NCBI GenBank assembly: GCA_025765615.1
Contig: JAIVFJ010000014.1
Coordinates: 310,001 to 374,000 of the forward strand
Direction of reading: 5' to 3'
Length of the DNA stretch: 64,000 nucleotides
Source of the DNA: Zopfochytrium polystomum
Lineage: Eukaryota; Chytridiomycota; Chytridiomycetes; Chytridiales; Chytridiaceae
Below the pieces are notes generated by a model, which saw nothing but the letters and a program-made list of their open reading frames with translations, did not search any database and was not told where the DNA came from. A program made the position numbers and the translations under genes. Shown here piece after piece: positions 42,189 to 55,765 of the stretch (position 1 is its first letter; each line of letters starts with the position of its first letter).

Positions 42189-43393
42189 TTAAGCATTAAG
42201 CGTCGCAAAACAAAGACTCCATCTGGCACTGCACCTCATCCGGTGAAGATATTCGTCGAGATTCTCGAGCCCAGGTTCCGTGTAGGCATAGGTTTTGACA
42301 AATGAGTTGATGGGAACCCACATGATGGATGCCAGTATGGCAAACACCGCTGCATCCATTCGTTTTGGTTGAGCGAAGCGATGAAGACACAAAACGCAGA
42401 AAATCTCCTTACCTGCGTCGGCTGTCGAAGGGCGGTCTCCGAGCAGGAAAGGCTTGCATCCCAAGAAGTCCGAAATGGCCTGCGCACAGCATTCAAAAAT
42501 AATTTACGATTTTTCCGTCAAACCTTCATGTCACGGCATCCGATCTCATCGATTTCTTTAGGACTGTGCCGACCCACGCCCATCGTGTACAAACGTTTCT
42601 TCGTCATCCTCTCCAAAGGTTGCACCATGATCAACCGTACCAGCCACGCAGGCAGCCCAAGTTCTCCCAGGTCCTCGATTCCACGGTACGCTTTCAGTGT
42701 CGCCTCAAAGTTTCCAGCATTGCGATTCCAGCCTATCATGAGGGCCAGGTGGTCCGACGCCAGAGTATTGAAAGTGTGACCCACAGCAATGTCGGCTGCG
42801 CTGAGGAATTTAGAGTCTTGCATCTCACAGTCCGGGAACTCTTTTTGGAGGAACTGAATGACTGTGGTGATTATCATAAACATCACTCTAAATCAGTACA
42901 AGATCACGTAGATAACTTACTTAGTTCTGAATCTCCCATTACCAATCCGTTGTACTCGATCCACGGGATCTTCCCCTTTGGTGCTTTCGCAAGGCGGAAA
43001 TCCCGGACGATAACGTAAGGAACTTTTGACATCCTGAGCCACGTCTCCAACTGCGTGTAGATCGCGTTCAGAACCTGCCTGAGAGCTTCCACAACGTACC
43101 TTCAAAGAGTACGGGCTCGCGTTGGGATTTCCCCAGCTTTGCAGGTTTGCAAGGTGCTAAATCAAGTGCGTAAGTCGTGCGCGCAATCGACATCCTTCGA
43201 TACGCACCGCGTAGACGATTCCTTGCTCTCTGAGACCGTCAATCGCGGCGGTTGGCCGTGCAGTCTTTGGGAATAACGGGGCACCAATCTTCTTGATTAT
43301 CCTCCGAAAGACCAGGCGAGTTGCCAACGTTGCGCCTCCACCGACCAGCAGCACCGCTAGCGCCACCAACCCAGGGCTGAAAGTCTTTGGCAT
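42189..43393 (-). CDS. FAXC/metaxin-like GST-fold protein with N-terminal membrane anchor
   Basis: Six exons (43393-43208, 43156-43100, 43050-42921, 42861-42524, 42479-42413, 42349-42189) give 312 aa in frame. The N-terminal helix GLVALAVLLVGGGATLATRL is a membrane anchor. A thioredoxin-like GST N-domain has SPYSLKLETWLRMSKVPYVI, LAKAPKGKIPWIEYNGLVMG and DSELIIQFLQKEFP. The C-domain has DHLALMIGWNR, YTMGVGRHSPKEIDEIGCRD and FLGCKPFLLGDRPSTADA. These blocks match the failed-axon-connections/metaxin-like GST group. The anchor suggests an organelle (possibly mitochondrial) membrane; substrate and catalysis are unknown. It is the only host gene between the two 2-kb inverted repeats. Confidence 0.85.
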
Positions 43394-45165
<1,772 letters not shown>

Positions 45166-45413
45166 TGTGAGGACGATATGAGATCTCCTCTTCATCTTCA
45201 GGGGCTCATCTATAGTCTAGTGGCAAAAGGGATAAGACAAGTCTTTAAGATGGGAAGCTCCTGGTTATTAGCAGAGCCAGTACCCTGGATTCAGCTCAAA
45301 CTCAACAAAGAGGGATGATGTGGTTCAATTCTGTCTTTATTCAAGGACAGCTAGACCAAGTGGAGTTGCTCAATGAAGAGTACCCCACAGGCCCCAGGCC
45401 TTGGGAGAAACAC
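45166..45413. other. Unassigned spacer between repeats
   Basis: About 250 bp with no gene. TCTAGTGGCAAAAGGGATAAGAC resembles a tRNA A box but no cloverleaf follows. Confidence 0.4.
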
Positions 45414-46004
45414 CAAAGAGGAAAGAAAAAGGATTGGTTTCTTACCTAGGTAGGATTTATTGAGAGAGAGTAGATATATATAGAACAAAGGAGGAGAGAG
45501 AGGGAGCATTTATAGGAAAGGGAAAGAGAAAGAAGGAAAGAAGGAAGAAAGAAAGAAAAGAGAAAAAGGGAAAAGACATAACAAAAGGAGAAAATGAAAG
45601 AAAGAACAATTTGAAAGGATGAATCACTCTTTCAGCCACACCCCCCCTCCACCCAGTGTCTCTCCTGCCTCCAAATTTGGGGTGAACATAATTTGAGGCT
45701 TTGAGGCCACATCAGTGCAGGGACAGTGGATTGAAAGGTGGGAAAATGAGAGAAAAAGGAAAATGAGCAAAAATAAGAATGAATAGGATGAATAAGGGGT
45801 GTGCCCCTTGTGCTTAGGCCCATTCAGCACAAGGAACACAGGATGCTCTTTTATAGTGACAAACACAAGAGCCCGTGAGGGATGTGATGAATGGTAATAA
45901 AAAATAAATATAGGGGGCCAATATAAATGACATAGTTACAACTGGGGAAGAGCTTTTAGGGAGACCCCAGCTAAGACCATGATCAGTGAGATTAGGAATC
46001 TCAC
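45414..46004 (-). repeat. LTR-like repeat, copy 2 (empty site for the solo gypsy LTR)
   Basis: This corresponds to 88-1001 without the inserted LTR: ATAGGAAAGGGAAAGAG lies where copy 1 has AAAGG-LTR-AAAGG. It ends TCTCACA at 46004, fused to arm B of the 2-kb inverted repeat. Confidence 0.8.
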
Positions 46005-48010
46005 AACGACAGGCTGTCGGGCCTGTGACCTCAAATAAATTAAGTGTATACCCACTTTTTAACTGGTAATTGTGAGGATTACCACCCTGTCTCGACCAGC
46101 GTTTTGCTGGCAAAACGTGACTAGGCTTGGATTCCTACTCTCTTGTTATTTATTGGGTTTCCATACAGCCTCTGACTGGCTCCGTATGTCTGCCTCTGAG
46201 CCCTACTATTATTATTTATTATATTATTTATTGGCGATGTTGCAGACAGGAAGACTCAGTCTTGAATCTAATTGCTGATACAAGGCTCCCTTGCTCAGTG
46301 GTTAGAGCGCTCCCCTTAATTGGGAATGTGCCAAGTTTGAGACATGCTAGTTGACAGACTGAACAGAAATGCAGTCCTACTATGCCTGGCCAATGGCCCC
46401 TCACTTTTGGAAATGACTTAGGACTGAAACACTTCTGTGGGAGAAGTGCTAAGCCCAGATGGTCAGAGTTAACAAGATGATGGCAGAGCTAACAAACTCT
46501 ACCACCTGCTACCATGATGTATTACCCCACAAAAGGGTATGAGACCACAGAGGTTTTCTTTATCTTTTCATTCGTGATTTTTACTTATTTTTGCAATAAG
46601 TAATTTATCCTGTTTTTCCTGTTTTTCCTGTTTTCTCTTTTATTTCTTCCTTGTTGTCTCTGTCTGTGTCTTTTCTTTCTTGTGTGGCTGAGAGTGACTG
46701 TCTTCTTATCTGCACCAATCATTTCTTGCCAGCCCTCTCCCTTCTGTTTGCCAAGAAATGCCCCATGATTCTCTGGGTTGTCTTCCTTGTTTGGCTGGCT
46801 CAGCCCCATTTCTTGGTGATTCACTCCTCCCATTCTTTTCTTTACTATTTTATTTATTGTTTTGCTGTTTTGTATGTGTTTTCCCTCCTTTTTCCCTCCT
46901 CCCTGGTGGTTCCAACCCTTTCCTATTTAAGCAGCTGCCCCCCATCTTGTTGACTGTGTGAACCTGTGCCTGAAGTCCCTTGCCTGCCCTTTTCTTCCTG
47001 ACTGTATGTAGAGCTGGGGGTGGCAGTCCCCTGGTGTGTGACAGGAGGTTGAAGTCCTCTTGGCCATCATGGCAGTGTGCTGGGTTCAAGCCCCAGTGCA
47101 CCTCACCAATTCTGCATGCTGTTTAGGTTGGACTGGGTAGGAGCCACTTGGTGATGGAAGGATGGAGGGTAAATCTGTAGTGGTGCCTCTAGGTTCCTGT
47201 CAATACATCTAGTCAAATCCAGGTCTCTCAAGGTGATATGAATGAGCTGTCTGGTCAGGTACTGCTGCAGGAATGGTCTCTCAGGTATGCCCCCTCCTCC
47301 CTGGTTGTTGGCTCCTGTGGCCTCTGGTGGGCCTGGTCTTCACTGGGTTCAGACCCTCTTTCTCTCAGATTAATGCCTGTGATGTCATGGTGTCACACTT
47401 GTGTGTGGGAGTGGGTTTTAACCTTCCTTGCTTCTAAGATAGGGGATTCCTCTGGCTTGGTGAAGTAGATGTCTGTGTCCTAGTAGGATGAAGTAAGAAG
47501 AGTCCCACTGTCTCCCACCCCTGTGTGCCCCCTCCTTGGATTGAGTTGGAACCTCTCTTGGGAGTGAGACAAGTTGTGTCTGGTCCTGTTAAGTGGAAAA
47601 CAGTTCTGATTTAATTCAACAGACACCTCTGCACACTAACTGTTCCTTGTGTTTGCCCTCTGTGTCCAACCCCCTCCAACTTAGGGCTTGTCTTTGACAG
47701 AGGGAGCCTTGCTCCATGGTGGTGGCTCCAACAGACCAGGGTCTGGCCACTTTCCTCCCCACTCTCTTGTCTTCTTCAGTTGGATTGGAGTGCTGCACTT
47801 AGTGCCGCTCCCTGGAGCATGCTGCATCTTGCACCTCCAGCATTGTTACCGGATTTCCCGGTCCCCTTTGGCTTTGGCTTTTGCCTCCCGTTGGGCCCAC
47901 TCTGTGTCATGGACCAGAGAACCCTGCACATTCTTTGCTGGTGTGCCACCTTTCACAGTTGCCTTTGGTCTGAGTGTGAGAGTCTTCTTTTTGTGTGTAG
48001 TAAGAGAGTT
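46005..48010 (+). repeat. 2-kb inverted repeat, arm B
   Basis: Inverted partner of 37190-39200. The right half (about 46972-48005) is nearly identical to arm A and the left half is diverged. It includes the two tRNA-like segments in plus orientation (about 46290-46345 and 47040-47105). Confidence 0.85.
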
Positions 48011-48033
48011 TCTTTGTGTTTCTTGGGCCTCTT

Positions 48034-48176
48034 AAGACTCCAAATACATTGTCCTGTCTAGTGACCCCTAGACATTTCCTTTTTGCCCTTTTTCACTTTT
48101 CAGGATTGGTATTTAGGTCATTGCTCTATTTGCCACCCATAGCCCAGGGTGAGGATTTAGAGAGCACAGTCTCACA
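48034..48176 (-). repeat. TGTGAGACTGTGCTC repeat, fragment 3
   Basis: CCAAATACATTG to GAGCACAGTCTCACA matches the other fragments at 31408 and 40925. It follows arm B directly, as if the two belonged to one composite block. Confidence 0.7.
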
Positions 48177-49708
48177 GAGTGGCATTAGGAAAGAAAGAAA
48201 AAGAAAGGAAAATGAAAGCATGAAAAATGTTTGAAGAAAAAATGAAAAGGAAGGATGAAAAATTAATGACAAGGCAACACTGACAAGGAGGTAATATAAG
48301 AGATAAGAAGCATTACAAGATTATGGAAACATATAAAAAGGTTGCTCTCAAGTTACTAAGACCCTGATTGTAACTCAAGAGCCAAAGAGAGCTCTTACTC
48401 AATATCAGAGATAGTGAATACAGCGCAATTAGAGCGGGGAACTTGATGATTTGTCCGAATAATTAATCTACATAGTAGAAAAATTTAGAAAAATGATGGA
48501 GACAACTGGAATTGATTCCTCTTTCAGATGGAGTCACGTGTTATATAAATGTAGGATGTGTTTTATGTCGCATAGTAAAGTAAGAGCTTGTTGAGAACCT
48601 AAACTATTGCCAACACCTTATGTGAGATACTTGAGAATCCCATAAGTCCTGCCTACATTTTGTTGAAGCACAGGATAGGATCTCAATTGACAGACTTGAC
48701 TAAGTTGAAGTTTGGCGGTCAACAGCTGACTCTGCGCGAGCAGATTGGCCAAAACTGTTCCAAGTGCGGCCACTACAACAGTCTAAAAACAAGCAGAGTG
48801 TATCCGGTATCGTTGCAGGCAATGGAAAAGCATGAAGGGCCGAGATGAAATGCCGTTTGGAACATGTGCATTGATGGTGGGGGATGTCTGCCTCGGGGAG
48901 AATGACCATCATGTGATGAAGAAAATAATCCCTGATCAGCAAAATTGAGAAGTATTACAGTTACCAAAATACGTTCAGATGGAGGGAGAGATCTTTAACA
49001 CTCTGTTTCTAGAATGGTTCGGTGCAAAGCATCCACTGATTCTGCTCAACCTTCTCCTTCATGTACGAAGGAATAAATGGGTCTTGAACGAAATATTCGA
49101 TCAGTCAAAGAAATGTATCCATATCTGCTAGGAAAGCTGGATTATCTTTGGAGTTGGCAGATTGAATTACGCTATTCACATTTGCAGCGGGTGCCCCAGA
49201 ACTTTGGTTTTCACTCTTCGAATCCAGCTGGTGACTTTCTGGGTGGCCCTACGGAAATCACAACTTGAAACTCAACACTATCCAAGAGTGGATCCAAAAT
49301 TCTGGCAACTGCTGTGATCGTCCTCCTGTTTGTGGTCGTTGTGGGTTTGGTCATCGAGGGAGTGTTTTTGTCTTGGGGTGGCGGTCGTTCTGTGTGTTTA
49401 GATATCCCTATCCGACCACCCACGCCCCTCCCAACCCGACTGCCACTCCTACGCTGTGGTCCGCTTTCCCCAGCTCTAATACCCCTCACCCATCGCCTAT
49501 CTGCTCGGTATAGACCAGTCATTGAAAAGCGAACTCTTTCCATCGGTCTGTAAGTAGTTTGGCATTGATTCTTTCTTCGTTAGCGTTTTGAGGAAATCGT
49601 TGCCCAGGACTTCTCCATTGGTTTCTCGATGAGAAGCTTACTAGCGATCTCGTATCTGATACTTACCTTCCACAACTGCAGACACGGAAATATTGAGACT
49701 CGGCTGGG
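48177..49708. other. AT-rich interval with no convincing gene
   Basis: Sequence to about 49000 is A-rich and poor in open frames. Around 48660-48848 a frame with QQLTLREQIGQNCSKCGHYN has a CxxC pair but no family. Around 49310-49550 a hydrophobic stretch (VIVLLFVVVVGLVIEGVFLS) appears in one frame with Pro-rich sequence after it; it could be an exon, but no start or partner exon was found. The last 200 bp are the promoter of the RhoGAP gene. Confidence 0.4.
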
Positions 49709-51700
49709 ATGAGGCGATCGGATAGAAACTACGTCAATCCTGCATCTGGCTTTGGATCGGATGAGTCGCTCTCTTCCCAGCCTTTTTCCAAACCGAACAT
49801 CTTTTCAGCATTTGGCAGCAGCAACAGCCTCACCAGCTCTACGTTATCCCCACCTGTAAATCAACAATCAACGCCACAACAGCCGAAGACCCCTCAAAAA
49901 TCACCATCGATTCCCACACCACAACCAATACCTCAGCCACACTACGGAGCGGATTCGATTCATGTGGAATTCCAGGAGAACGATGGATTTGAGCAGCTAT
50001 TTGCCGGAGACAGCTATCTGATCTCTTCGAATCGTGCGATTCTGGGCGGCAGTGAGTCCCAAAAACCGATCAAAAACCGGTTTTGGAAGCAGAAAAATCA
50101 GCACCCCGTACGAGAACCATCACCCGGCCCTTCTATGGCGTCCACTTCCTCTGAGTCAACTTTCTATCCGGGTCCCGCGAAAAGCACCTCATTTCCAGAG
50201 TCAAGTGGCAACGTCAGCAGCAGCAGTATATCAACAAGCAATAGTGGCAGAACTTTCTTCGGAATGGGAAAGAGCAAGGAGAGTAAAGACAGCAAAGACA
50301 CGAGCAAAGATTTTTCGAATAAAACTGGTGACAACGGCGCTTCAGGTGGCGACATAGCGACTCTGATGTCGGGTTTTGAGGAAGAGGAAGGCTACATTTT
50401 CGGTGTTCCACTTGAAGTCGCGGTTGCCAGAGCGGGCAAGAACGGTGTACCGGATATTGTACTTGGATGCATAGATCATTTGGAGAAAAGCGAGTTAGTT
50501 CACGAAGGCTTATATCGAGTCCCTGGATCGGCGCGGAGAGTGAAGGAGTGGATCGAAAAGTTTGAATCAGCAGCCATGGAAAGCTGGCCAGATCTTTCCA
50601 CAGCCTCGTCCGACCCCAAGCTGAGCCGAATCCCCCCGTCTACTAAGGGCCCTGTTGTCTCCTTCGATGGGGAGAGCCCGTCCACAGTTGCCAGCTTGCT
50701 CAAGAAATTCTTTATTCGGGTGAAGGGCGGGCTTATGGGCGACGGTCAAATCTGGCGGGACCTAGATGTAATCTTCGCAGGTAAAGAATCAAGTTGTGAT
50801 TTTCTATTTCATTAACGGCCTTGCTTCGTAGACCCTTCCATTCCGAGAGGTGCGGGAGGCTCGCCAACCTCACAGCTTGTACTAGCCGTTCGAAATCATC
50901 TTGAGAATTTCCTCCCAACGCCATGCCATCTTCGGACTGTGGCCTTGTATGTGTGCCATCTGCAGAGGGTTTCTGCTGCCGCCGAGACGAATAAGATGAC
51001 AGTTCAGAATCTTGCAATCGTGGCTTTTCCTGGAGGTGGACTGGCCGCAGAGATGATGATTCAGTGGGCCCGCGAGTTATTCTTTGGCTGGGAAGCTGCT
51101 GGGCTCGCGGCTGACGGATCAGGCACCGTGCAAATAGCACCTCCGCGACATCAGGAGAAGGCCCGCACAAGCTCAAGGCAGGTGCAGCAAATGCTGTCGC
51201 CACCGCCTTCTGGTGGACTTTCACCTGTCCCAATCAGTCCACCGACCTCTCAGCCGATATCCCAGCAGTTACAACCGATTACTAATGCCCCCTCAATTAT
51301 CCACGTTCCGCCACCTGTTAAGCGTTCTGTACCGGCTTGGCTGACGGAACGACCTCGCGAGTTTTCGGAGCAAACCTTTGCCGCTGCTCGCGAGTACGCC
51401 ACGCATCTTGCTCACATGGAAGCTCTTGAGCGTGCTGGCCACGTTCCCAAAGGCACCGTTGCGTCTGCAGCGATGATTGATCCTCTGGCCTGCTTATCTC
51501 TAGCGGAACTTCCCTCTGTTGTTCCTCCGAAAACCAGTAACAACGCTGGAACGTCCATCCAATTGTTCGAGCGGCCCGTCTTTGTGCATGAGGAATTATT
51601 GGATGTGCGCTCGGGCGTGCGGCGGGACGCCGACACTGAAAGCGAGCCACCACACGGCAAGGGTGCTGCTCGAGATGCTGGAAAGGAGGACAGCCGGTAG
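49709..51700 (+). CDS. RhoGAP domain protein
   Basis: Two exons (49709-50780, 50832-51700) give 646 aa. Residues 1-225 are Ser/Pro/Gln-rich. The RhoGAP domain (about 227-445) starts FGVPLEVAVARAG and has the arginine-finger block HEGLYRVPGSARRVKEW (Arg about 270), then SPSTVASLLKKFFIR and the helix NKMTVQNLAIVAFP, whose Asn is conserved in the family. A Pro-rich linker follows, then a C-terminal helical segment (REYATHLAHMEALERAGHV). RhoGAPs switch off Rho/Rac/Cdc42 GTPases at membranes and the cytoskeleton (family knowledge). The intron (50781-50831) is GT-AG and within the domain. The first exon starts at the first ATG of the frame. Confidence 0.9.
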
Positions 51701-51859
51701 GGCAGACCACTATGGACTTATTATGCTTCGTTGGCACAGTAATTTCTTGTTATCCCTTCCATTCTCTCCCTTTTCTTCCCTTCAACTGCTTTTTTGATCG
51801 TTCTGCCTCTGTTCGTCCCTGCGCTTCTCGTTTTGTCATCTTCCTTCTAGCTGCTGGGA

Positions 51860-53593
51860 ATGAAAACTTGTTTTCGCAATGAGGGGATTCCCGTTGTCAA
51901 GTTGGAAAGACGGAAAGATTGGACAACCCTGTCACGTAATGTGCACGGTGAAGGACAGTGGAGCTGCAGGAATGGTGCAAAAAGAAAAAGCATGTTTCGA
52001 TTTGCCACAGGAGTGTTATTGCCGAGAAGGCTTACCCACAGACCAGTGCCCCAGCAGTTGGAACAACTGCAACTGCAGGAGAATTACCCGCAGCTGCAGC
52101 AGCCGTCAGATGCCACACCATCCCGTTCCTCGTTAACTTCGACGCCGTCCTACTTGTTCAACTTCCGAACCTTATTATCGTCATTGCCTACGGAGCATCC
52201 CCCTTCTCCAACCGCATCTGTGCCCACTTCCGCCACGACCGCGCCGATAGCTCGCATTCCACGACGGCGGATTCGATGCATATCGCTTACAGTGTTGATC
52301 TTCTACATTCCGCTCCAAGTTGTTTTACTGATAGTCTTGCAACCACGCCCACATCGCCCTATCCAATGGCCGCAGTTCCGTGATGGCCGGCCACACCAGC
52401 AACACCAGCAACACTACAGACCGTACAAACCTCAATACATACAAGGCAACCGAAGTGACTTCTGGAAACTTGAGCCGCCTCTGAACCGATTTGCATCCGC
52501 AGCGTCCTATGGAGAGCACAGTGTAGGTTCAGTGAAAGAGGATCACCGCGCCGCCTCCTCCTCTTTTGTGTATGGCTTCCTTGTCCACGACTCCGAAACC
52601 ATTGCGGGCATCCACGACACAATCGGCCTCATATGGGATCCACGAGACCATTTCGTTGTTCACGTCGACGCGAAAGTGAACTCCTCGACCTTCGGCGAGC
52701 TGGTCGCTCGTTATCAACGTGTTGGGAACGTCCATATTCTAGATGTGAGTTTCGACTGTGGCTGGGGAACTATCGAGCTCATTGCCGCAACGCGGGAGAT
52801 ACTCGCCTTCGCGAGGATGCTCAGCCCCTCCTCAGCTGTTTCGACACCCCTACCGCTGGGTCCTCAGTCAGTGAATGAACGAGATAAGCGCCACGCGCTG
52901 CCTTCGACCGTGCAGGGTTCGGCGAACTCCTGGGATTTCTTCATTCTCCTGGACGGGACTTCCTTCCCGCTGCAACCTAAAGCGTTCATCCGCAACCGCC
53001 TTGCTGCCCTCGCCGCCTCCAACCGCAGTGTAATATTCGACGAGCTATCTGGCCGCTACCGCACGTGCAACCCGCTCACGTCTCTCCTTAATATACACAT
53101 CTGCAACTTTCACCGCGCTCATTGCGCTGGGTTTTTTGACTGCACCCGCTTCGTCAACACCCCGGCCTCTGGCGCGGCCAGTGTCGTGTGGAAGGGAACC
53201 CAATGGGTTGGTCTGACTCGCGCATTTGCTGACTACGTGATGGAGGACCATCTCGCCTCTGGCGCCTGGCTCGACTTCTTTGCTGGCTCCTTTGGCAGTG
53301 ACGAAACCTACTTTGCAACGCTTGCGATGGGTGACGATAGGTTCCGTGCGCTTCTGGAAGACGACGGACGTCTCGTCTATAAAAAATGGAGCTCTTACGG
53401 CTGCGAAGCGTACCCTCCCCCAAGGGGTTATGGTGATGGTCCATGCTATTTGGGCATTGAGGATTGGGAGGCCGGGCTAGAAAAGGCCATCGACAGAGGA
53501 AGTGGCGGATTCCTGTTTGCTCGGAAACTGAAGGCCAGTGAAGACGAGCTTAAGAGACGAATTTTGAAGTCATCGGGACTCAACCCGACTTAA
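51860..53593 (+). CDS. GT14 glycosyltransferase (xylosyltransferase / core-2 branching type)
   Basis: A single exon of 577 codons. A cytosolic N-terminus precedes one signal-anchor helix (CISLTVLIFYIPLQVVLLIV, about 138-158), so a type II Golgi protein. The lumenal domain has the GT14 order: FVYGFLVHDSETIAGIHDTI, PRDHFVVHVDAKVNSSTFGE, VSFDCGWGTIELIAATREIL, WDFFILLDGTSFPLQPK, VVWKGTQWVGLTRAFADYVM and FGSDETYFATLAMGDDRF. The family transfers xylose or GlcNAc from UDP-sugars to proteins or glycans; the specific donor is not decided by sequence. The true start may be a later Met such as at 51992 (MFRFATGV). It follows the RhoGAP gene on the same strand after 159 bp. Confidence 0.88.
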   Translation: MKTCFRNEGIPVVKLERRKDWTTLSRNVHGEGQWSCRNGAKRKSMFRFATGVLLPRRLTHRPVPQQLEQLQLQENYPQLQQPSDATPSRSSLTSTPSYLFNFRTLLSSLPTEHPPSPTASVPTSATTAPIARIPRRRIRCISLTVLIFYIPLQVVLLIVLQPRPHRPIQWPQFRDGRPHQQHQQHYRPYKPQYIQGNRSDFWKLEPPLNRFASAASYGEHSVGSVKEDHRAASSSFVYGFLVHDSETIAGIHDTIGLIWDPRDHFVVHVDAKVNSSTFGELVARYQRVGNVHILDVSFDCGWGTIELIAATREILAFARMLSPSSAVSTPLPLGPQSVNERDKRHALPSTVQGSANSWDFFILLDGTSFPLQPKAFIRNRLAALAASNRSVIFDELSGRYRTCNPLTSLLNIHICNFHRAHCAGFFDCTRFVNTPASGAASVVWKGTQWVGLTRAFADYVMEDHLASGAWLDFFAGSFGSDETYFATLAMGDDRFRALLEDDGRLVYKKWSSYGCEAYPPPRGYGDGPCYLGIEDWEAGLEKAIDRGSGGFLFARKLKASEDELKRRILKSSGLNPT

Positions 53594-53779
53594 TAAACGG
53601 GCATCTGGGTGACGCTCGACTGTAAACTGATACATCCCATAACTCATCCTCTCACGCGGCATCTCAATGTTTACCTTCTTTCTTGCAGAGGAAGTGCGAG
53701 AGGCTCTGTGATCTTCGAATGATGCAGAGTTTCTTTATGGAATAACTCGTTTTCAATCTCCCTCTACACATCATTCATT
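53594..53779. terminator. Convergent 3' ends of GT14 and TPR genes
   Basis: 186 bp between stops of opposing genes; an AATAAACGGG motif at the GT14 stop (53591-53600) may act in polyadenylation. No other feature. Confidence 0.4.
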
Positions 53780-54163
53780 TCAAGTGAGTTTGAGCTTGGG
53801 CTGGTCAAGAAAGAGCTCGACGAGCGGCTGCCAGTCAGTATCGTTGCCGAATGTGATGCTCTTGAAGAATGCCCCGGCAGCTGCCTCCGTCTGTCCCGTC
53901 TGCAGGAAGGAAAACGCCAATAGGTGTTGTCCTTCTCGCTTCGTCCGCTCATTTCTAAGTGCGGGTGCAACGCACTCGATCACTGCATGGTAGTCTTTCA
54001 TCTTGTAAAATCCTCGCGCCGCGTAAAGCCATCCAATGGCATCTTTTTGTTGCGTTTTCAAACAGATGCTGTCTGTTAGTGGATCGCGATTTGTGTATTC
54101 TAGCAGGCGAAACCAGCCGAACTCTTATCGAGCGAAGCAGCCGTGCATTCACCTTTTGGGCAG
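53780..54163 (-). CDS. TPR protein, 3' exon (5' part not found)
   Basis: The minus frame reads FGWFRLLEYTNRDPLTDSIC, KTQQKDAIGWLYAARGFYKM, DYHAVIECVAPALRNERTKR, HLLAFSFLQTGQTEAAAGAF, and ends DWQPLVELFLDQPKLKLT. Two to three 34-residue helical hairpins with the A-x-x-x-x-x-x-x-Y/F-x-x-A pattern indicate tetratricopeptide repeats. An upstream candidate segment (FKKIETPANERMDRRSVREL, about 54175-54240) follows in another frame. Beyond 54290 the sequence becomes AT-rich repeat. The gene may therefore be truncated, or its upstream exons may have been lost or displaced. Function unknown. Confidence 0.6.
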
Positions 54164-54289
54164 AATCCAACGTTTTCTGTCAACAACTCTCGCACCGATC
54201 GCCTGTCCATTCTTTCATTCGCCGGAGTTTCAATTTTCTTAAAACATTCACCAAAAAGATGAAACGTAAATAAGCCAAAAAAAAGGAGA

Positions 54290-55765
54290 AAACATGACAA
54301 TAATCAATAAGTGGGGGGAAAACTTGACGAGAACCCCCTTCCTGCTCTTGCCACAATCGCATGCCCATCAAAGGAGAAGTCAATTTGATCTTGCCTCCAA
54401 ACTGCGCACTGCACAGCTGGCGCATTTGTCGGAACATAACAAGGCTGCCGCTGAGTTCAGCGTCCCTTGTTCATGTGTAACTGCATGGATGAAGGATGCT
54501 GCTCTGATCCAGTCTGGCATTGCCATTAACCCTTTAAGGGTCGGTGCCACTGTGCCACATGCGGCACAATGACCCTCAAAGTTGTCCCATACCTAACTTC
54601 TGCACCAATGAGACTTTCGTGATGAAACTAGAACCAGCACGTTCAGAATTGAAAGGGCTTTCTGTTCGTACCTTTGCACCTTGTTTTACCCAATCTAGAC
54701 AAATAGTAATTGCAGCAAGACTGCAGCCGTGCCGATGGCGGCACGCCTTTTCCCCTATTAGTGGACTGATGTAAAAACTGCACCAAAGTCTTTCAAAATT
54801 TGCGTACTACTCCGAAAATGGACATGAAATAAAATGGCTTAAGTGACTATGGCTCCAATTTTTTTTTTCTATGATAATTCTGTTGAGCAAAAGTTGGAAA
54901 AACGAAGAAAAAAGGCCAGTGATAACTGAATTTCGAAATGTGAAACATTTGGATGTTTTGCATCTTGCACCACACTTGCAAAAACAAAGATACACAACTA
55001 CTTACTTAGTAACAAAGACTGTTTTGGATAAGGGCTCTCTGATGATGCTGGCTGTTTGCTCCTTTAATTGAGTTTTGACGAAGATTAGGGCCATTAAGGA
55101 GTGGGCACTTTTGAATGGTCATGGAGCCACTTACTGTCGTTTTAGCAATCCCAGCATTCTCCAATGAGACCAAACTTACATAGCACATAGCGAAATGACT
55201 AAGCTTTAAAATTTTACTTTTTGTTTGAATTTTTTATTGATAAATCTGGCCACAAAAAATTTTTGAAAGAATCATGATTTTAGGGGGTCATAGACAGTAT
55301 CCATGATGGATGCAAAATCCACTACAAAGATACCCTTTGCTTTCCTTTTTTGACAGCTTGCCCCTCAGCATTGTCAAACGCCTTCCTTTTGATCATATCA
55401 AACGTTCTGCTGGCAAAAATATGATCAGAGAAACACTTCCAACACAAATTCCAATGCAGCATTGTGCACAGATAGTCGAAGTCCTTTGTCCTGGATTTGC
55501 AGGGCAACCTTGGCATTGAACACGCTCCAACAATGGTCCAGGAGGTGCATCCTCCAATGTAAATGCATAAAATTTGAACTGGAATGTGATAGCCCAGGGT
55601 GATTTTGCCTGCTTGAGCCTGTGTGGTACAAGGGGCCAGAAGTGAGTCTGAAGGAGGTCAGTGTAAGAGAGGGGAGCAGCTGTGAAAAGTCGGAGGGTTG
55701 GGATAAGTCAGATTAGGCAACAGCCCATGTCAAGATTGAGAAGGGCAACAGTGGCTCAGTGAACG
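54290..55765. other. AT-rich interval with transposon-like remnants
   Basis: No convincing gene. TTAACCCTTTAAGGGTCGGT lies at about 54528, followed by the palindromic GTGCCACATGCGGCAC, reminiscent of piggyBac-type ends. GTTCAGAATTGAAAGGGCTT (about 54637) is shared with about 26995. Minus frames at 55322-55631 have Cys/His-rich sequence but no assigned family. Confidence 0.4.

Noticed and set aside
45200..45290. tRNA gene candidate (TCTAGTGGCAAAAGGGATAAGAC)
   Set aside because: Only an A-box resemblance; no anticodon or T-arm pairing follows.
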